From assembly GCF_030547425.1 (NCBI RefSeq), contig NZ_JAUORH010000011.1:1-64000 (forward strand): a stretch of 64,000 nucleotides of DNA, read 5' to 3'. The position numbers and the translations under genes are program-made. Numbering within the stretch: the stretch's first letter is position 1; each line of letters starts with the position of its first letter. The DNA comes from Tenacibaculum sp. 1_MG-2023. GTDB taxonomy: Bacteria; Bacteroidota; Bacteroidia; Flavobacteriales; Flavobacteriaceae. Positions 25,222 through 34,427 of this stretch are shown in pieces. A model generated the notes under the pieces. The model was not told the DNA's origin. It did no database searches and was given only the letters and a program-made list of their open reading frames with translations.

Positions 25222-26004
25222 ATGCAAAAACAAATATTATTCCTAGTAGCAATAGTGTTTAGTATATCTATTCAGGCGCAAGACAAACTAAAAGGACAAA
25301 TAATAGACTCAGAATCTAAAAAACCTTTAAGTGCAGCTCATATTTTAAACCTTAATACTGTTGTAGGTACCATTACAAATGAGAATGGGCTATTTGACCT
25401 CGTTGCTCAAACAAACGATACTGTTTTAGTTTCTTATTTAGGTTATGCTTCTATTAAACTGAAAGTTACCAACGACCTTTTAAAAGGAAACGAAGTTGTT
25501 ATATCTTTGGAAGAAAAACCTGAGGAAGTGAAAGAAGTTGTAATTAAATCAACAGAATTGATAGGTGTTTTAGAAGTCGATGTAAAACAAGTTCCAAAAG
25601 ATCGTTTTACTAGAATCCATATTAATGGATTACCACAAACGTATGAAGTTGGAAGGCCTCAAAAAATATCTTCTCCTATAGCTAAACTATTGAATCCGGT
25701 TGATTTAGTGTATAACCTCTTTGGTAAAAAACCTAAACAATTAAAAAAACTTAAAAAACTTAAAAAAGAAGATGACTTGCGTAAAATGTTAGCAGGTAAA
25801 TTCGATCGTGAGGTAATGATGGAATATTTAGAAATGGATAGATCTGAACTAAATAAGTTATTATCGGATTGTAACTATTCTGAATACTTTATAAAAAAAG
25901 CTAGTGATTTACAACTCATAGAAGCTGTTTTAAACTGCTACGAGAATTATAAGACAACAAAAAAAGGGAAAATAGAAAGAAATAGAATCCCTGATAAAAA
26001 GTAA
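25222..26004 (+). CDS. CarboxypepD_reg-like domain secreted protein
   Basis: 260 residues with a signal peptide (LVAIVFSISIQAQ). Residues about 22-110 are the carboxypeptidase regulatory-like (Ig-like) domain seen in TonB-dependent receptors: LKGQIIDSESKKPLSAAHILNLNTVVGTITNENGLFDL...VLVSYLGYASIKL. The remainder has no barrel: a basic stretch with tandem LKK units (about 173-182) and a helical C-terminus. Function unknown; similar envelope proteins are common in flavobacteria. A TATTTTCG -7-like box (25210-25217) ends only 4 nt before the ATG, so the mRNA may be leaderless. Confidence 0.75.
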   Translation: MQKQILFLVAIVFSISIQAQDKLKGQIIDSESKKPLSAAHILNLNTVVGTITNENGLFDLVAQTNDTVLVSYLGYASIKLKVTNDLLKGNEVVISLEEKPEEVKEVVIKSTELIGVLEVDVKQVPKDRFTRIHINGLPQTYEVGRPQKISSPIAKLLNPVDLVYNLFGKKPKQLKKLKKLKKEDDLRKMLAGKFDREVMMEYLEMDRSELNKLLSDCNYSEYFIKKASDLQLIEAVLNCYENYKTTKKGKIERNRIPDKK

Positions 26005-26084
26005 CTTTTTTGTTAAAAAAGTAGGGTAAGTGATATTTTATCTGTTATATTGTTTGATAGATTAACAAAAAACTCCTTTAAATA

Positions 26085-27551
26085 ATGAGAAAAACTATAT
26101 TACTATCTTTTATTTTTACAATTCTTTTAAGTTGTAGTAAAGATGATAAGATAATACCTAAAGATGGGGCTGAACCAGTAGATGAAGTTAAACTAAACAA
26201 TAAAGAAAATAACTTTGTGTGGAAAGCCATGAACTCATGGTACAATTGGCAAGAAGATGTTCCTAGTTTAGCCGATAATAAAGATGATAACACTAATGAT
26301 TATTACACTTACTTAAACTCATACAGTACTCCTAGTTCTTTATTTGAAAGTCTTAAACATGCAAACGATGACTTTTCTTGGTTTATAGAGGACTATGTTG
26401 CACAGCAGCAGCAATTTCAAGGAACATCAAAAACTTTTGGTTTTAGACCTAAACTAGTTCAAGTTGGTACTACTGATTATGTTGTGATGTATATTCAACA
26501 TGTTTCAAAAAATTCTCCTGCTGATATTGCTGGTTTTAAAAGAGGTGATATTATAAATGCTATTAACGGAACTGTAATGACCATAACCAACTATAAAAGT
26601 GTTTTTAATGGTTATTATGAAGAAAATGCAGAGTTTTCTTTTACGGAGAAAGATGGAAAAACTCTTAAAGAAAAGAAAGCAATAACACAAGCTGTAGTAT
26701 CTGATAACCCAGTACATCTAACTAAAGTTTTTGACAATATTAATGGTAAAAAAGTTGGATACTTACTATACAACGGATTCAGATCATCTTATAATGACGA
26801 ATTAAATGCTGCTTTTGCTGAATTAAAGTCTGCAGGCATTCAAGAACTAATACTAGATTTAAGAATTAATGGTGGTGGATCTGTAGAAACATCTTCTTAT
26901 TTAGCAAGTATGATACATGCAGAAGCAGATAAAGATAAATTTGCTGAATTAAAATTCAATAATAAACACTCTCAACAAGACTCTCCTTATTATTTTGATA
27001 ATACTTTAAATGTTTATGAAACTGATGGGAAAAAGACTAGTGAAGAAGCTATAAATAGGTTATCAGGTATAAACAAGTTATATGTTTTAACCTCTGGTAG
27101 TACTGCATCAGCAAGTGAAATGATTATAAATGGGTTACGCCCTTTTATTGAAGTTAAGTTAATCGGTACCAAAACAGTAGGTAAAAATGAAGGGTCAATA
27201 ACGTTATATGACTCACCTAGTAGTGATTACACTAATGTAAATGGAGCTAATTCAGCTCATAAAATGGCTATGCAACCTATTGTTTTTCAGATATACAACA
27301 AATTAGGTCAAAACGATTATGGAGATGGATTTGAGCCAAATATCTTAATTGAAGAATGGAAACATTGGAATAATATCTTACCTTTTGGAGACGAAAATGA
27401 AATAGTACTAAAAACAGCTCTAGACGATATCAGAGGAATAGCCGCTAAATCATCTTATGAGGTGAAAAGCTTTAAACATATTGATATAAATGTATCTACT
27501 AATAAATTTGAAAAAGAAATGTACATTGACCATCATTACTTTAACAAATAA
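26085..27551 (+). CDS. S41 family peptidase, surface-type lipoprotein
   Basis: 488 residues. Lipoprotein signal FTILLSC (Cys17) followed by SKDD, resembling the Bacteroidota surface-export signal. A short N-terminal domain is followed by a PDZ region (about 125-175: FGFRPKLVQVG...SPADIAGFKRGDIINAING) and the S41 tail-specific protease core: LILDLRINGGGSVETS, the nucleophile in STASASEM (S342) and the general base in TKTVGKNEG (K367), 25 residues apart as in Prc/CtpA. A processing protease of the envelope or surface; the substrate is unknown. Adjacent to the surface CDC-like gene, though not in its operon. Confidence 0.9.
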   Translation: MRKTILLSFIFTILLSCSKDDKIIPKDGAEPVDEVKLNNKENNFVWKAMNSWYNWQEDVPSLADNKDDNTNDYYTYLNSYSTPSSLFESLKHANDDFSWFIEDYVAQQQQFQGTSKTFGFRPKLVQVGTTDYVVMYIQHVSKNSPADIAGFKRGDIINAINGTVMTITNYKSVFNGYYEENAEFSFTEKDGKTLKEKKAITQAVVSDNPVHLTKVFDNINGKKVGYLLYNGFRSSYNDELNAAFAELKSAGIQELILDLRINGGGSVETSSYLASMIHAEADKDKFAELKFNNKHSQQDSPYYFDNTLNVYETDGKKTSEEAINRLSGINKLYVLTSGSTASASEMIINGLRPFIEVKLIGTKTVGKNEGSITLYDSPSSDYTNVNGANSAHKMAMQPIVFQIYNKLGQNDYGDGFEPNILIEEWKHWNNILPFGDENEIVLKTALDDIRGIAAKSSYEVKSFKHIDINVSTNKFEKEMYIDHHYFNK

Positions 27552-27566
27552 GATTAAGACTATATA

Positions 27567-27594
27567 AAAGCAGCAAAATTTTGCTGCTTTTTTT
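27567..27594 (+). terminator. Terminator after the S41 peptidase
   Basis: AAAGCAGCAAAA / TTTTGCTGCTTT perfect hairpin with T-run. Confidence 0.85.
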
Positions 27595-27662
27595 ATGCTC
27601 ATATTTCATACAAAAGAACTAAATTTACACCTTTCAAAAAACACACACAAACACAACTAATA

Positions 27663-30600
27663 ATGATTCATTTCTTTGGAAACGTAAACAGCAAGGTTTT
27701 TGCTGTTCAAACAATAGAAGAATTAACATCTGAAACAATTTCTAAATTAACTTGGTTATTTGGCAACCAACCGAAAATAAATGCGGCGTCTCTTGACGCC
27801 TTTTTTGTAGGCCCAAGAGCAGCAATGATTACTCCATGGAGTACCAATGCTGTAGAAATCACTCAAAACATGGGAGTTTCTGGAATTATCAGAATTGAAG
27901 AATTTAAAGCGGTAGCTGATGATTTTTCTAATTTTGACCCCATGATTTCACAAAAGTTCAATGGGTTGCATCAAGAAACATTCACCATTGATATTCAGCC
28001 AGAACCTATTTTAGAAATTGATGACATCGCAGCTTATAACGAGCAAGAAGGTTTAGCCTTAAACGATGAAGAAATTACCTATTTAGAAGAAGTTGCTACT
28101 AAAATTGGTAGAAAACTAACAGACTCTGAAGTATTTGGATTCTCTCAGGTAAATTCAGAACATTGTCGTCATAAGATTTTCAACGGAACCTTTGTTATAG
28201 ATGGAGAGGAAATGCCTACTTCTTTATTCAAATTAATTAAAGAAACATCTAAGCAAAATCCAAACGATATTGTTTCTGCTTATAAAGACAATGTAGCTTT
28301 TGTTAAAGGTCCAAAAGTAGAGCAATTCGCTCCGAAAAGTGCAGACAAATCTGATTACTACCAAATAAAAGAATTTGAATCTGTTATTTCATTAAAAGCT
28401 GAAACACACAACTTCCCTACTACTGTAGAACCTTTTAATGGTGCTGCAACAGGTTCAGGAGGTGAAATTCGTGATAGATTAGCTGGCGGAAAAGGTTCAT
28501 TGCCATTAGCTGGAACTGCTGTTTATATGACTTCATATTCTCGTTTAGAAGAGAATCGTTCTTGGGAAAAAGGAATGGAAGAGCGTAAATGGTTATACCA
28601 AACACCAATGGATATCTTAATCAAAGCTTCTAACGGAGCCTCTGATTTTGGTAATAAATTTGGGCAACCTTTAATCTGTGGTTCTGTCTTAACTTTTGAA
28701 CACGAAGAAGATGCTCGCAAACTTGGTTTCGATAAAGTAATCATGCAAGCAGGTGGTATTGGATATGGTAAAAAAGAACAAGCATTAAAAGATACTCCAC
28801 AAGAAGGAGATAAAATAGTAATTCTTGGAGGTGAAAACTACCGTATTGGTATGGGAGGAGCTGCGGTATCTTCTGCTGATACTGGAGAATTTTCTTCAGG
28901 AATCGAATTAAATGCAGTCCAGCGTTCAAATCCTGAAATGCAAAAACGTGCTGCCAATGCTGTTCGTGGTATGGTAGAAAGTGATGAGAACTTTATCGTT
29001 TCTATTCACGATCATGGAGCTGGTGGGCATTTGAACTGTTTATCTGAATTAGTGGAAGATACAGGTGGAAACATCGATTTAGATAAATTACCAGTAGGTG
29101 ACCCTACGCTATCTGATAAAGAAATTATCGGTAATGAATCACAAGAGCGTATGGGATTGGTAATTGCTGAGAAGCACATCGAAACCCTAAATAAAATAGC
29201 TGAACGTGAGCGTTCACCAATGTACACTGTTGGTGATGTTACAGGTAATCATCGTTTTACTTTCGAATCTAAAGCCAACGGAAGTAAACCAATGGATTTA
29301 GCTTTAGAAGATATGTTTGGTAGTTCTCCTAAAACAATTATGACTGATAAAACAGTTTATAGAAACTACGCTGATGTAAATTATTCAAAAGAAAATTTTA
29401 CCAATTATTTAGAACAAGTACTACAGTTAGAGGCAGTTGCTTGTAAAGATTGGTTAACCAATAAAGTTGACCGTTGTGTTGGTGGAAAAGTAGCGAAGCA
29501 ACAATGTGTTGGTTCTTTACAAATTCCATTAAACAATGTTGGTGTAATGGCGTTAGATTATAAAGGTAAAGAAGGAATTGCTACTACAATTGGGCACTCT
29601 CCTATTTCTGGGTTAATTGATCCTGAAGCTGGAAGTAAAAACTCAATTGCTGAAGCTTTAACAAATATTGTATGGGCTCCTTTAAAAGATGGTTTACAAT
29701 CGGTTTCATTATCAGCAAACTGGATGTGGCCTTGTAAAAATGAAGGTGAAGATGCTCGTTTATACAAAGCGGTAAAAGCTATTTCTGATTTTTCTATTGA
29801 TTTAGGAATCAATGTTCCAACAGGAAAAGATTCATTATCAATGAAACAGAAATATCCAAATGAAGAAGTAATTTCTCCAGGAACGGTAGTTATTTCAGCT
29901 GCGGCTAACTGTAACGACATTACAAAAGTAGTAGAACCTGTTTTACAACCAAATAAAGGAAACATCTATTACATCAACTTATCTCAGGATGATTTTAAAT
30001 TAGGCGGAAGTTCTTTTGCGCAAATAGTAAACAAAATAGGAAACTCTACTCCTACTATTTCTGACAACAACTTCTTTAAAGCTGCTTTTGATGTAATTCA
30101 AAACTTAATTAAAGAGGAAAAAATTGTTGCAGGTCACGATGTTGCCTCTGGAGGGCTGATTACTACCTTATTAGAATTATGTTTTGCTGATGTAAATATA
30201 GGTGCAAACCTAGATTTATCAAGCTTAGATGAAGTAGACAGTATTCAATTATTATTTGCCGAAAACTCAGGAATTGTATTCCAAGCAGTTGATAATTCAG
30301 TAGAGCAAGTTTTAACTGATAATAATATTGAATTCTTTACTATCGGCTCTGTAACAGAATCTGATCGATTAAATATTAAAAATGGTTCAGATGTTTTTTC
30401 TTTATCTATTTCTGAATTAAGAGATACTTGGTACAAAACATCATACTTATTAGATCAAAAGCAAACGGCGAACGATTTAGCTAAAGATCGTTTTGATAAT
30501 TATAAAAACCAACCTTTAAAGTATACATTCCCAACTCATTTTACAGGAAAGCTTACTGAAACTGTGGGTACTGTAACTAACAGACCTAAAGCTGCCATCA

Positions 30601-31331
30601 TTCGTGAAAAGGGTTCAAACTCGGAACGTGAAATGGCAAATGCGATGTATTTAGCTGGTTTTGATGTAAAAGATGTTCACATGACAGATTTAATTTCTGG
30701 TCGAGAAACCTTAGAAGATATTCAGTTTATAGGTGCTGTTGGAGGATTTTCAAATTCTGATGTATTAGGTTCTGCTAAAGGATGGGCTGGAGCATTTTTA
30801 TATAATGAAAAAGCAAATACAGCTTTAAAGAAATTCTTTGATAGAGAAAATACACTTTCTGTAGGTATTTGTAATGGTTGTCAATTATTTATGGAGTTAG
30901 AATTAATCAATCCAGAACATAAGAATCATGGTAAGATGTTACACAACGATTCTAAAAAGCACGAAAGTTCATTTACATCTGTAAAAGTTCAAGAAAATAA
31001 TTCAGTAATGTTATCTAGTTTAGCAGGAACTGAATTAGGAGTTTGGATTTCTCACGGAGAAGGAAAGTTCAATTTACCTGAAACTGAAGATAATTATAAT
31101 ATTGTTGCTAAGTATGGATATGAAGGATATCCTAACAACCCAAACGGTTCAGATTATAACACAGCAATGCTATGTGATAAGACTGGTCGTCATTTAGTAA
31201 CTATGCCGCATATTGAGCGTTCTACTTTCCAATGGAACTGGGCAAACTATCCACAAGACAGACAAGATGAAGTTTCTCCTTGGTTAGAAGCTTTTGTTAA
31301 TGCAAGAAAATGGATAGAAAATAAAAAATAG
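27663..31331 (+). CDS. purL: Phosphoribosylformylglycinamidine synthase (large, single-chain)
   Basis: 1222 residues, the proteobacterial/Bacteroidota single-polypeptide type. Order: PurS-like N-terminal domain, linker, two AIRS-related halves (SQVNSEHCRHKIF, AETHNFPTTVEPFNGAATGSGGEIRDRLA; later GKDSLSMKQKY and GHDVASGGLITTLLEL), and a C-terminal glutaminase (about 965-1222) with the nucleophile in VGICNGCQLF and a histidine in MLHNDSKKHESSF/PHIERS. Converts FGAR to FGAM using ATP and glutamine. Monocistronic, followed by a terminator and the operator-rich gap. Confidence 0.97.
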   Translation: MIHFFGNVNSKVFAVQTIEELTSETISKLTWLFGNQPKINAASLDAFFVGPRAAMITPWSTNAVEITQNMGVSGIIRIEEFKAVADDFSNFDPMISQKFNGLHQETFTIDIQPEPILEIDDIAAYNEQEGLALNDEEITYLEEVATKIGRKLTDSEVFGFSQVNSEHCRHKIFNGTFVIDGEEMPTSLFKLIKETSKQNPNDIVSAYKDNVAFVKGPKVEQFAPKSADKSDYYQIKEFESVISLKAETHNFPTTVEPFNGAATGSGGEIRDRLAGGKGSLPLAGTAVYMTSYSRLEENRSWEKGMEERKWLYQTPMDILIKASNGASDFGNKFGQPLICGSVLTFEHEEDARKLGFDKVIMQAGGIGYGKKEQALKDTPQEGDKIVILGGENYRIGMGGAAVSSADTGEFSSGIELNAVQRSNPEMQKRAANAVRGMVESDENFIVSIHDHGAGGHLNCLSELVEDTGGNIDLDKLPVGDPTLSDKEIIGNESQERMGLVIAEKHIETLNKIAERERSPMYTVGDVTGNHRFTFESKANGSKPMDLALEDMFGSSPKTIMTDKTVYRNYADVNYSKENFTNYLEQVLQLEAVACKDWLTNKVDRCVGGKVAKQQCVGSLQIPLNNVGVMALDYKGKEGIATTIGHSPISGLIDPEAGSKNSIAEALTNIVWAPLKDGLQSVSLSANWMWPCKNEGEDARLYKAVKAISDFSIDLGINVPTGKDSLSMKQKYPNEEVISPGTVVISAAANCNDITKVVEPVLQPNKGNIYYINLSQDDFKLGGSSFAQIVNKIGNSTPTISDNNFFKAAFDVIQNLIKEEKIVAGHDVASGGLITTLLELCFADVNIGANLDLSSLDEVDSIQLLFAENSGIVFQAVDNSVEQVLTDNNIEFFTIGSVTESDRLNIKNGSDVFSLSISELRDTWYKTSYLLDQKQTANDLAKDRFDNYKNQPLKYTFPTHFTGKLTETVGTVTNRPKAAIIREKGSNSEREMANAMYLAGFDVKDVHMTDLISGRETLEDIQFIGAVGGFSNSDVLGSAKGWAGAFLYNEKANTALKKFFDRENTLSVGICNGCQLFMELELINPEHKNHGKMLHNDSKKHESSFTSVKVQENNSVMLSSLAGTELGVWISHGEGKFNLPETEDNYNIVAKYGYEGYPNNPNGSDYNTAMLCDKTGRHLVTMPHIERSTFQWNWANYPQDRQDEVSPWLEAFVNARKWIENKK

Positions 31332-31357
31332 GTAGAATACTACATTCTCAACAACAA

Positions 31358-31390
31358 AAAGCACTCTGTAAACAGGGTGCTTTCTTTTTT
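31358..31390 (+). terminator. Terminator after purL
   Basis: AAAGCACTCTG-TAAA-CAGGGTGCTTT with one T-G pair, then CTTTTTT. Confidence 0.8.
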
Positions 31391-31418
31391 TCACAAAAGT
31401 AAACATAAAATCTACTTA

Positions 31419-31459
31419 TTTACAATTGTTAATTATTGATTTATAATTACAATTGTAAT
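31419..31459. promoter_or_regulatory. Operator-like palindromes 1 and 2 (purL-proximal pair)
   Basis: TTTACAATTGTTAA (31419-31432) and the perfect 14-bp palindrome ATTACAATTGTAAT (31446-31459); centres 27 bp apart. They share the ACAATTGT core with the four sites nearer the XRE gene. Confidence 0.5.
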
Positions 31460-31769
31460 AAACTTTGTGTATTATAAATATTACAACACTATTCTATGAC
31501 ATATAGAACTATAATAAGCTTCTTTAAATTATCAAGCTTATAAGCTAAGTAGTTTTATAGTAATTATATAAGTGGCATGCGATTTTTACACTGATTTTAA
31601 AGAATTTAAATAGAGCTATGAAAAGAAGTTTATTTTTTATAGGCAGTAAAGCGTTATTATTTATTTTAAAAGCATAAAACAAGCTATTAATAAGCCAAGA
31701 AAGGTGTTATAATGATTATTCTTAGATTAATTTACATTACTAAACCACCTGAAGACCTGTATTTTAGTG

Positions 31770-31783
31770 GTTATAATTGTAAC
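31770..31783. promoter_or_regulatory. Operator-like palindrome 3
   Basis: GTTATAATTGTAAC, 12 of 14 bases symmetric, same core as the others. Confidence 0.4.
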
Positions 31784-31920
31784 TATGCTGTTTCATTTAC
31801 TATATAGTTTTTCTCTATTTTTAAGACATAACTAACTCTTTTCAAGTAAATTATATATCTTTACTTAAAGTATTATATAGTATTTATTGTATTGGTATTG
31901 AAGAAAATGTATTTTTTCTT

Positions 31921-31986
31921 GTTTACAATTATAAAACAACATATATTTACAATCGTAAATAACCTATATAGTTTACAATTATAAAC
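31921..31986. promoter_or_regulatory. Operator-like palindromes 4-6 upstream of the XRE gene
   Basis: GTTTACAATTATAAAAC (31921-31937), ATTTACAATCGTAAAT (31945-31960) and GTTTACAATTATAAAC (31971-31986). Centres are 24 and 26 bp apart, so the sites lie on about the same helix face. The last ends 2 bp before the ATG, where bound protein would block transcription or translation start. Autoregulation by the XRE protein is the simplest reading. Confidence 0.55.
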
Positions 31987-31988
31987 AA

Positions 31989-32414
31989 ATGATAGAACGA
32001 CTAAAAAAAATATTAGATTACTACAATTTATCAGCTTCTAATTTCGCAGATACAATTGATGTTCCAAGGTCTAGTATTTCTCACCTATTATCAGGAAGAA
32101 ATAAACCTAGCTTAGATTTTATTATAAAAGTAGAAAAGGCATTTGAAGAAGTAGAATTAGAATGGTTAGTTTATGGAAGAGGTAATTTCCCAAAAAATAC
32201 TGTAAACCATACAAAGGAGGAAAATATTAAAAAAAACAAAGCTCCTTCTCTGTTTACTGAAAATATTGTATTTGACCAAGAACCCGAAAAAAAATCAAAT
32301 ACGCAATTCTCAGAAAGTCATAAAAAGAGGAAAGAATCTGACTCTTTCAGGGAAGTTAAGAATATTTTGGTTTTATACGACGATGGAACCTTTGAAGATT
32401 ACAAAAAAAAATAA
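31989..32414 (+). CDS. XRE-family helix-turn-helix regulator
   Basis: 141 residues. The N-terminal 60 form an HTH_3/XRE domain: RLKKILDYYNLSASNFADTIDVPRSSISHLLSGRNKPSLDFIIKVEKAF, with the recognition helix around SSISHLLSGRNKPS. The rest is low-complexity and lysine/glutamate-rich, ending in FREVKNILVLYDDGTFEDYKKK; no peptidase or ligand domain is seen. It is preceded by a regular array of palindromes that probably include its own operators. No cognate toxin or prophage gene is adjacent, so it looks like a stand-alone regulator. Confidence 0.88.
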   Translation: MIERLKKILDYYNLSASNFADTIDVPRSSISHLLSGRNKPSLDFIIKVEKAFEEVELEWLVYGRGNFPKNTVNHTKEENIKKNKAPSLFTENIVFDQEPEKKSNTQFSESHKKRKESDSFREVKNILVLYDDGTFEDYKKK

Positions 32415-32591
32415 TGTCATAATTGAATCTCTGAAAATTTGATGATTTTAAAGTTCAACAAATCGTTAGGTTTGTTTTCATCTACACAGTTTCAATTTAT
32501 AAATCATTAGTAACTAAACTCTCTCCTTAAACTTATTTTACCATAAGTTGAGTTTGTTAACTTGGTCCCCCAAATGTAATTCCTCTTAAAT

Positions 32592-32629
32592 AAAAAATCC
32601 TGTATTATGAAAAATAATACAGGATTTTT
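32592..32629. terminator. Bidirectional terminator between the XRE gene and fabG
   Basis: AAAAATCCTGTATTAT / ATAATACAGGATTTTT long hairpin between convergent genes. Confidence 0.85.
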
Positions 32630-32651
32630 ACTCATATTTTAAGTATATAAT

Positions 32652-33398
32652 CTAGGTTAACATTCCTCCGTCTACAGATAAAGTCTGCCCAGTAATATAC
32701 GAGCTCATATCTGATGCTAAGAAAACACAAGCATTTGCAATATCTTGTGGTGAACCTCCTCTTTTTAAAGGAATTTCATTTCTCCAACCTTCAACAACTT
32801 TTTCATCTAACTTTGCAGTCATTTCAGTTTCGATGAAACCAGGCGCAACTACATTACTACGAATGTTACGCGATCCTAATTCTAATGCTACTGATTTTGA
32901 GAACCCTAAAATCCCTGCTTTTGAAGCTGCATAATTTGCTTGACCAGCATTTCCTTTTAATCCAACAACAGAACTCATATTGATAATTGAACCTGCACGT
33001 TGTTTCATCATTGGACGAATTACGGCTTTTGTTAAATTGAAAACAGATTTTAAGTTTACTTCAATAACTTTATCAAAATCATCTTCAGAAATACGCATTA
33101 ATAAATTATCTTTAGTAATACCTGCATTATTTACCAATACATCAATTGTTCCGAATTCTTCTAAAACATTTTTTGCTAATTCTTGTGCTGCATCAAACTC
33201 TGCCGCATTTGATTGATATCCTTTAGCGCTTACCCCTAATTCTTTTAATTCATTTTCTAAAGAAGTTGCTGCCTCAACAGAAGAATTGTATGTAAATGCA
33301 ATATTACATCCTTGGTTTGCAAACTCTAATGCAATTCCTCTACCAATACCTCTAGTAGCTCCTGTAATAATTGCTGTTTTATTTTCTAAAAGTTTCAT
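32652..33398 (-). CDS. fabG: 3-oxoacyl-[acyl-carrier-protein] reductase
   Basis: 248-residue classical SDR. TGATRGIGRGIA binds NADPH; NNAG motif at NNAGITKDNLLMRI; catalytic Tyr-x3-Lys is YAASK, with an upstream serine in NMSSVVGLKGNAGQ; the C-terminal VDGGMLT is typical of FabG. Reduces 3-ketoacyl-ACP in fatty acid elongation. It is separated from upstream sucD by a strong terminator, so it is probably expressed on its own. Confidence 0.94.
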   Translation of the reverse strand: MKLLENKTAIITGATRGIGRGIALEFANQGCNIAFTYNSSVEAATSLENELKELGVSAKGYQSNAAEFDAAQELAKNVLEEFGTIDVLVNNAGITKDNLLMRISEDDFDKVIEVNLKSVFNLTKAVIRPMMKQRAGSIINMSSVVGLKGNAGQANYAASKAGILGFSKSVALELGSRNIRSNVVAPGFIETEMTAKLDEKVVEGWRNEIPLKRGGSPQDIANACVFLASDMSSYITGQTLSVDGGMLT

Positions 33399-33427
33399 TT
33401 ATTAGTTGTTTTAACAGGGGCAAATAT

Positions 33428-33466
33428 AAAAATAAATTCCCGTTAAAAAACGGGAATTTATTTTTA
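33428..33466 (-). terminator. Terminator after sucD
   Basis: AAAAATAAATTCCCGTT / AACGGGAATTTATTTTT, 14 bp past the sucD stop on the minus strand. Confidence 0.88.
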
Positions 33467-33480
33467 TATATAAGTGTTTA

Positions 33481-34353
33481 TTATGCTAAAACCTTAGCTA
33501 CCATTTCTCCAATTTTAGCAGGAGACTCTACAACGTGTACTCCATTTTCAGCTAAAATTTTCATCTTTGCTTGCGCAGTATCATCGGCACCACCAACAAT
33601 AGCACCTGCGTGTCCCATTGTTCTACCTGCTGGAGCAGTTTGTCCTGCAATAAAACCAACTACTGGTTTACGATTTCCGTCAGCTTTAATCCAACGTGCA
33701 GCTTCAGCTTCTAAGTTTCCCCCAATTTCACCAATCATAACGATTGCTTCAGTTTCATCATCATTCATTAATAATTCAACTGCTTCTTTAGTAGTAGTTC
33801 CAATAATTGGATCTCCACCGATACCAATAGCAGTAGTAATTCCGTATCCTTGTTTTACAACTTGATCAGCAGCTTCATATGTTAAAGTCCCTGATTTAGA
33901 AACAATACCTACTTTACCTTTTTTGAAGATAAACCCTGGCATAATTCCAACTTTTGCTTCTTCTGGAGTTATAACACCTGGACAGTTAGGCCCTACTAAA
34001 GTACAATCTAACTGATCAATATATGCTTTTACTTTTACCATGTCAGCTGTAGGAATTCCTTCAGTAATACAAATGATTACTTTAATTCCTGCTTCAGCAG
34101 CTTCCATAATAGCGTCAGCAGCAAATGCTGGTGGTACAAAAATAATTGAAGTATCAGCTGCTGCTTTTTTTACAGCTTCATCAACTGTATTAAAAACTGG
34201 TTTACCTAAATGCTCTTGACCTCCTTTACCTGGTGTTACACCACCAACTACGTTTGTTCCGTAATCGATCATTTGGCCAGCGTGGAAAGTTCCTTCGCTT
34301 CCTGTAAAACCTTGAACTATAATTTTTGAATCTTTATTTACTAAAACACTCAT
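33481..34353 (-). CDS. sucD: Succinate-CoA ligase subunit alpha
   Basis: 290 residues. CoA-binding [31 protein letters not shown], the GPNCPGVI block, and the phospho-histidine loop in [21 protein letters not shown]. Forms succinyl-CoA from succinate (TCA cycle, reversible) with the beta subunit SucC, which is not in the window. In a minus-strand run with the LpxD paralogue; 74 bp separate them. Confidence 0.96.
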   Translation of the reverse strand: MSVLVNKDSKIIVQGFTGSEGTFHAGQMIDYGTNVVGGVTPGKGGQEHLGKPVFNTVDEAVKKAAADTSIIFVPPAFAADAIMEAAEAGIKVIICITEGIPTADMVKVKAYIDQLDCTLVGPNCPGVITPEEAKVGIMPGFIFKKGKVGIVSKSGTLTYEAADQVVKQGYGITTAIGIGGDPIIGTTTKEAVELLMNDDETEAIVMIGEIGGNLEAEAARWIKADGNRKPVVGFIAGQTAPAGRTMGHAGAIVGGADDTAQAKMKILAENGVHVVESPAKIGEMVAKVLA

Positions 34354-34427
34354 TGGTTTGCTTTTTTATTATTTTTTAAGACAGACAAAAATAACTTTTT
34401 AATTGTGTTTTCACAATTAATTTTAGG

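Larger units (their letters stand above)
31332..31988. other. Gene-free 657-bp region between purL and the XRE regulator
   Basis: The only gap over 300 bp in the window; very AT-rich. Apart from the purL terminator it holds six copies of an imperfect palindrome related to TTTACAATTGTAAA (listed separately). Two tiny frames are visible: 31618-31677 (19 codons, MKRSLFFIGSKALLFILKA) and 31712-31807 (31 codons, MIILRLIYITKPPEDLYF..., preceded by AAAGGTG). At this base composition such frames arise by chance, so neither is called as a gene. No tRNA or recognised RNA was seen. Confidence 0.6.

Noticed and set aside
25739..25768. Tandem LKK repeat in the CarboxypepD_reg-like protein
   Set aside because: A short lysine/leucine low-complexity run inside a coding frame; not a DNA repeat element.
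455..26035. AGTAGGG motif upstream of the GG peptide, the CDC-like gene and the S41 gene
   Set aside because: A 7-mer of this composition is expected about three times in 64 kb by chance, and spacing to the genes differs.
28523..30436. Minus-strand frames inside purL
   Set aside because: Antisense shadows of a conserved enzyme; composition follows the codon pattern of purL.
32415..32591. Gap between the XRE gene and the fabG terminator
   Set aside because: No convincing frame, RNA or repeat was found in it.
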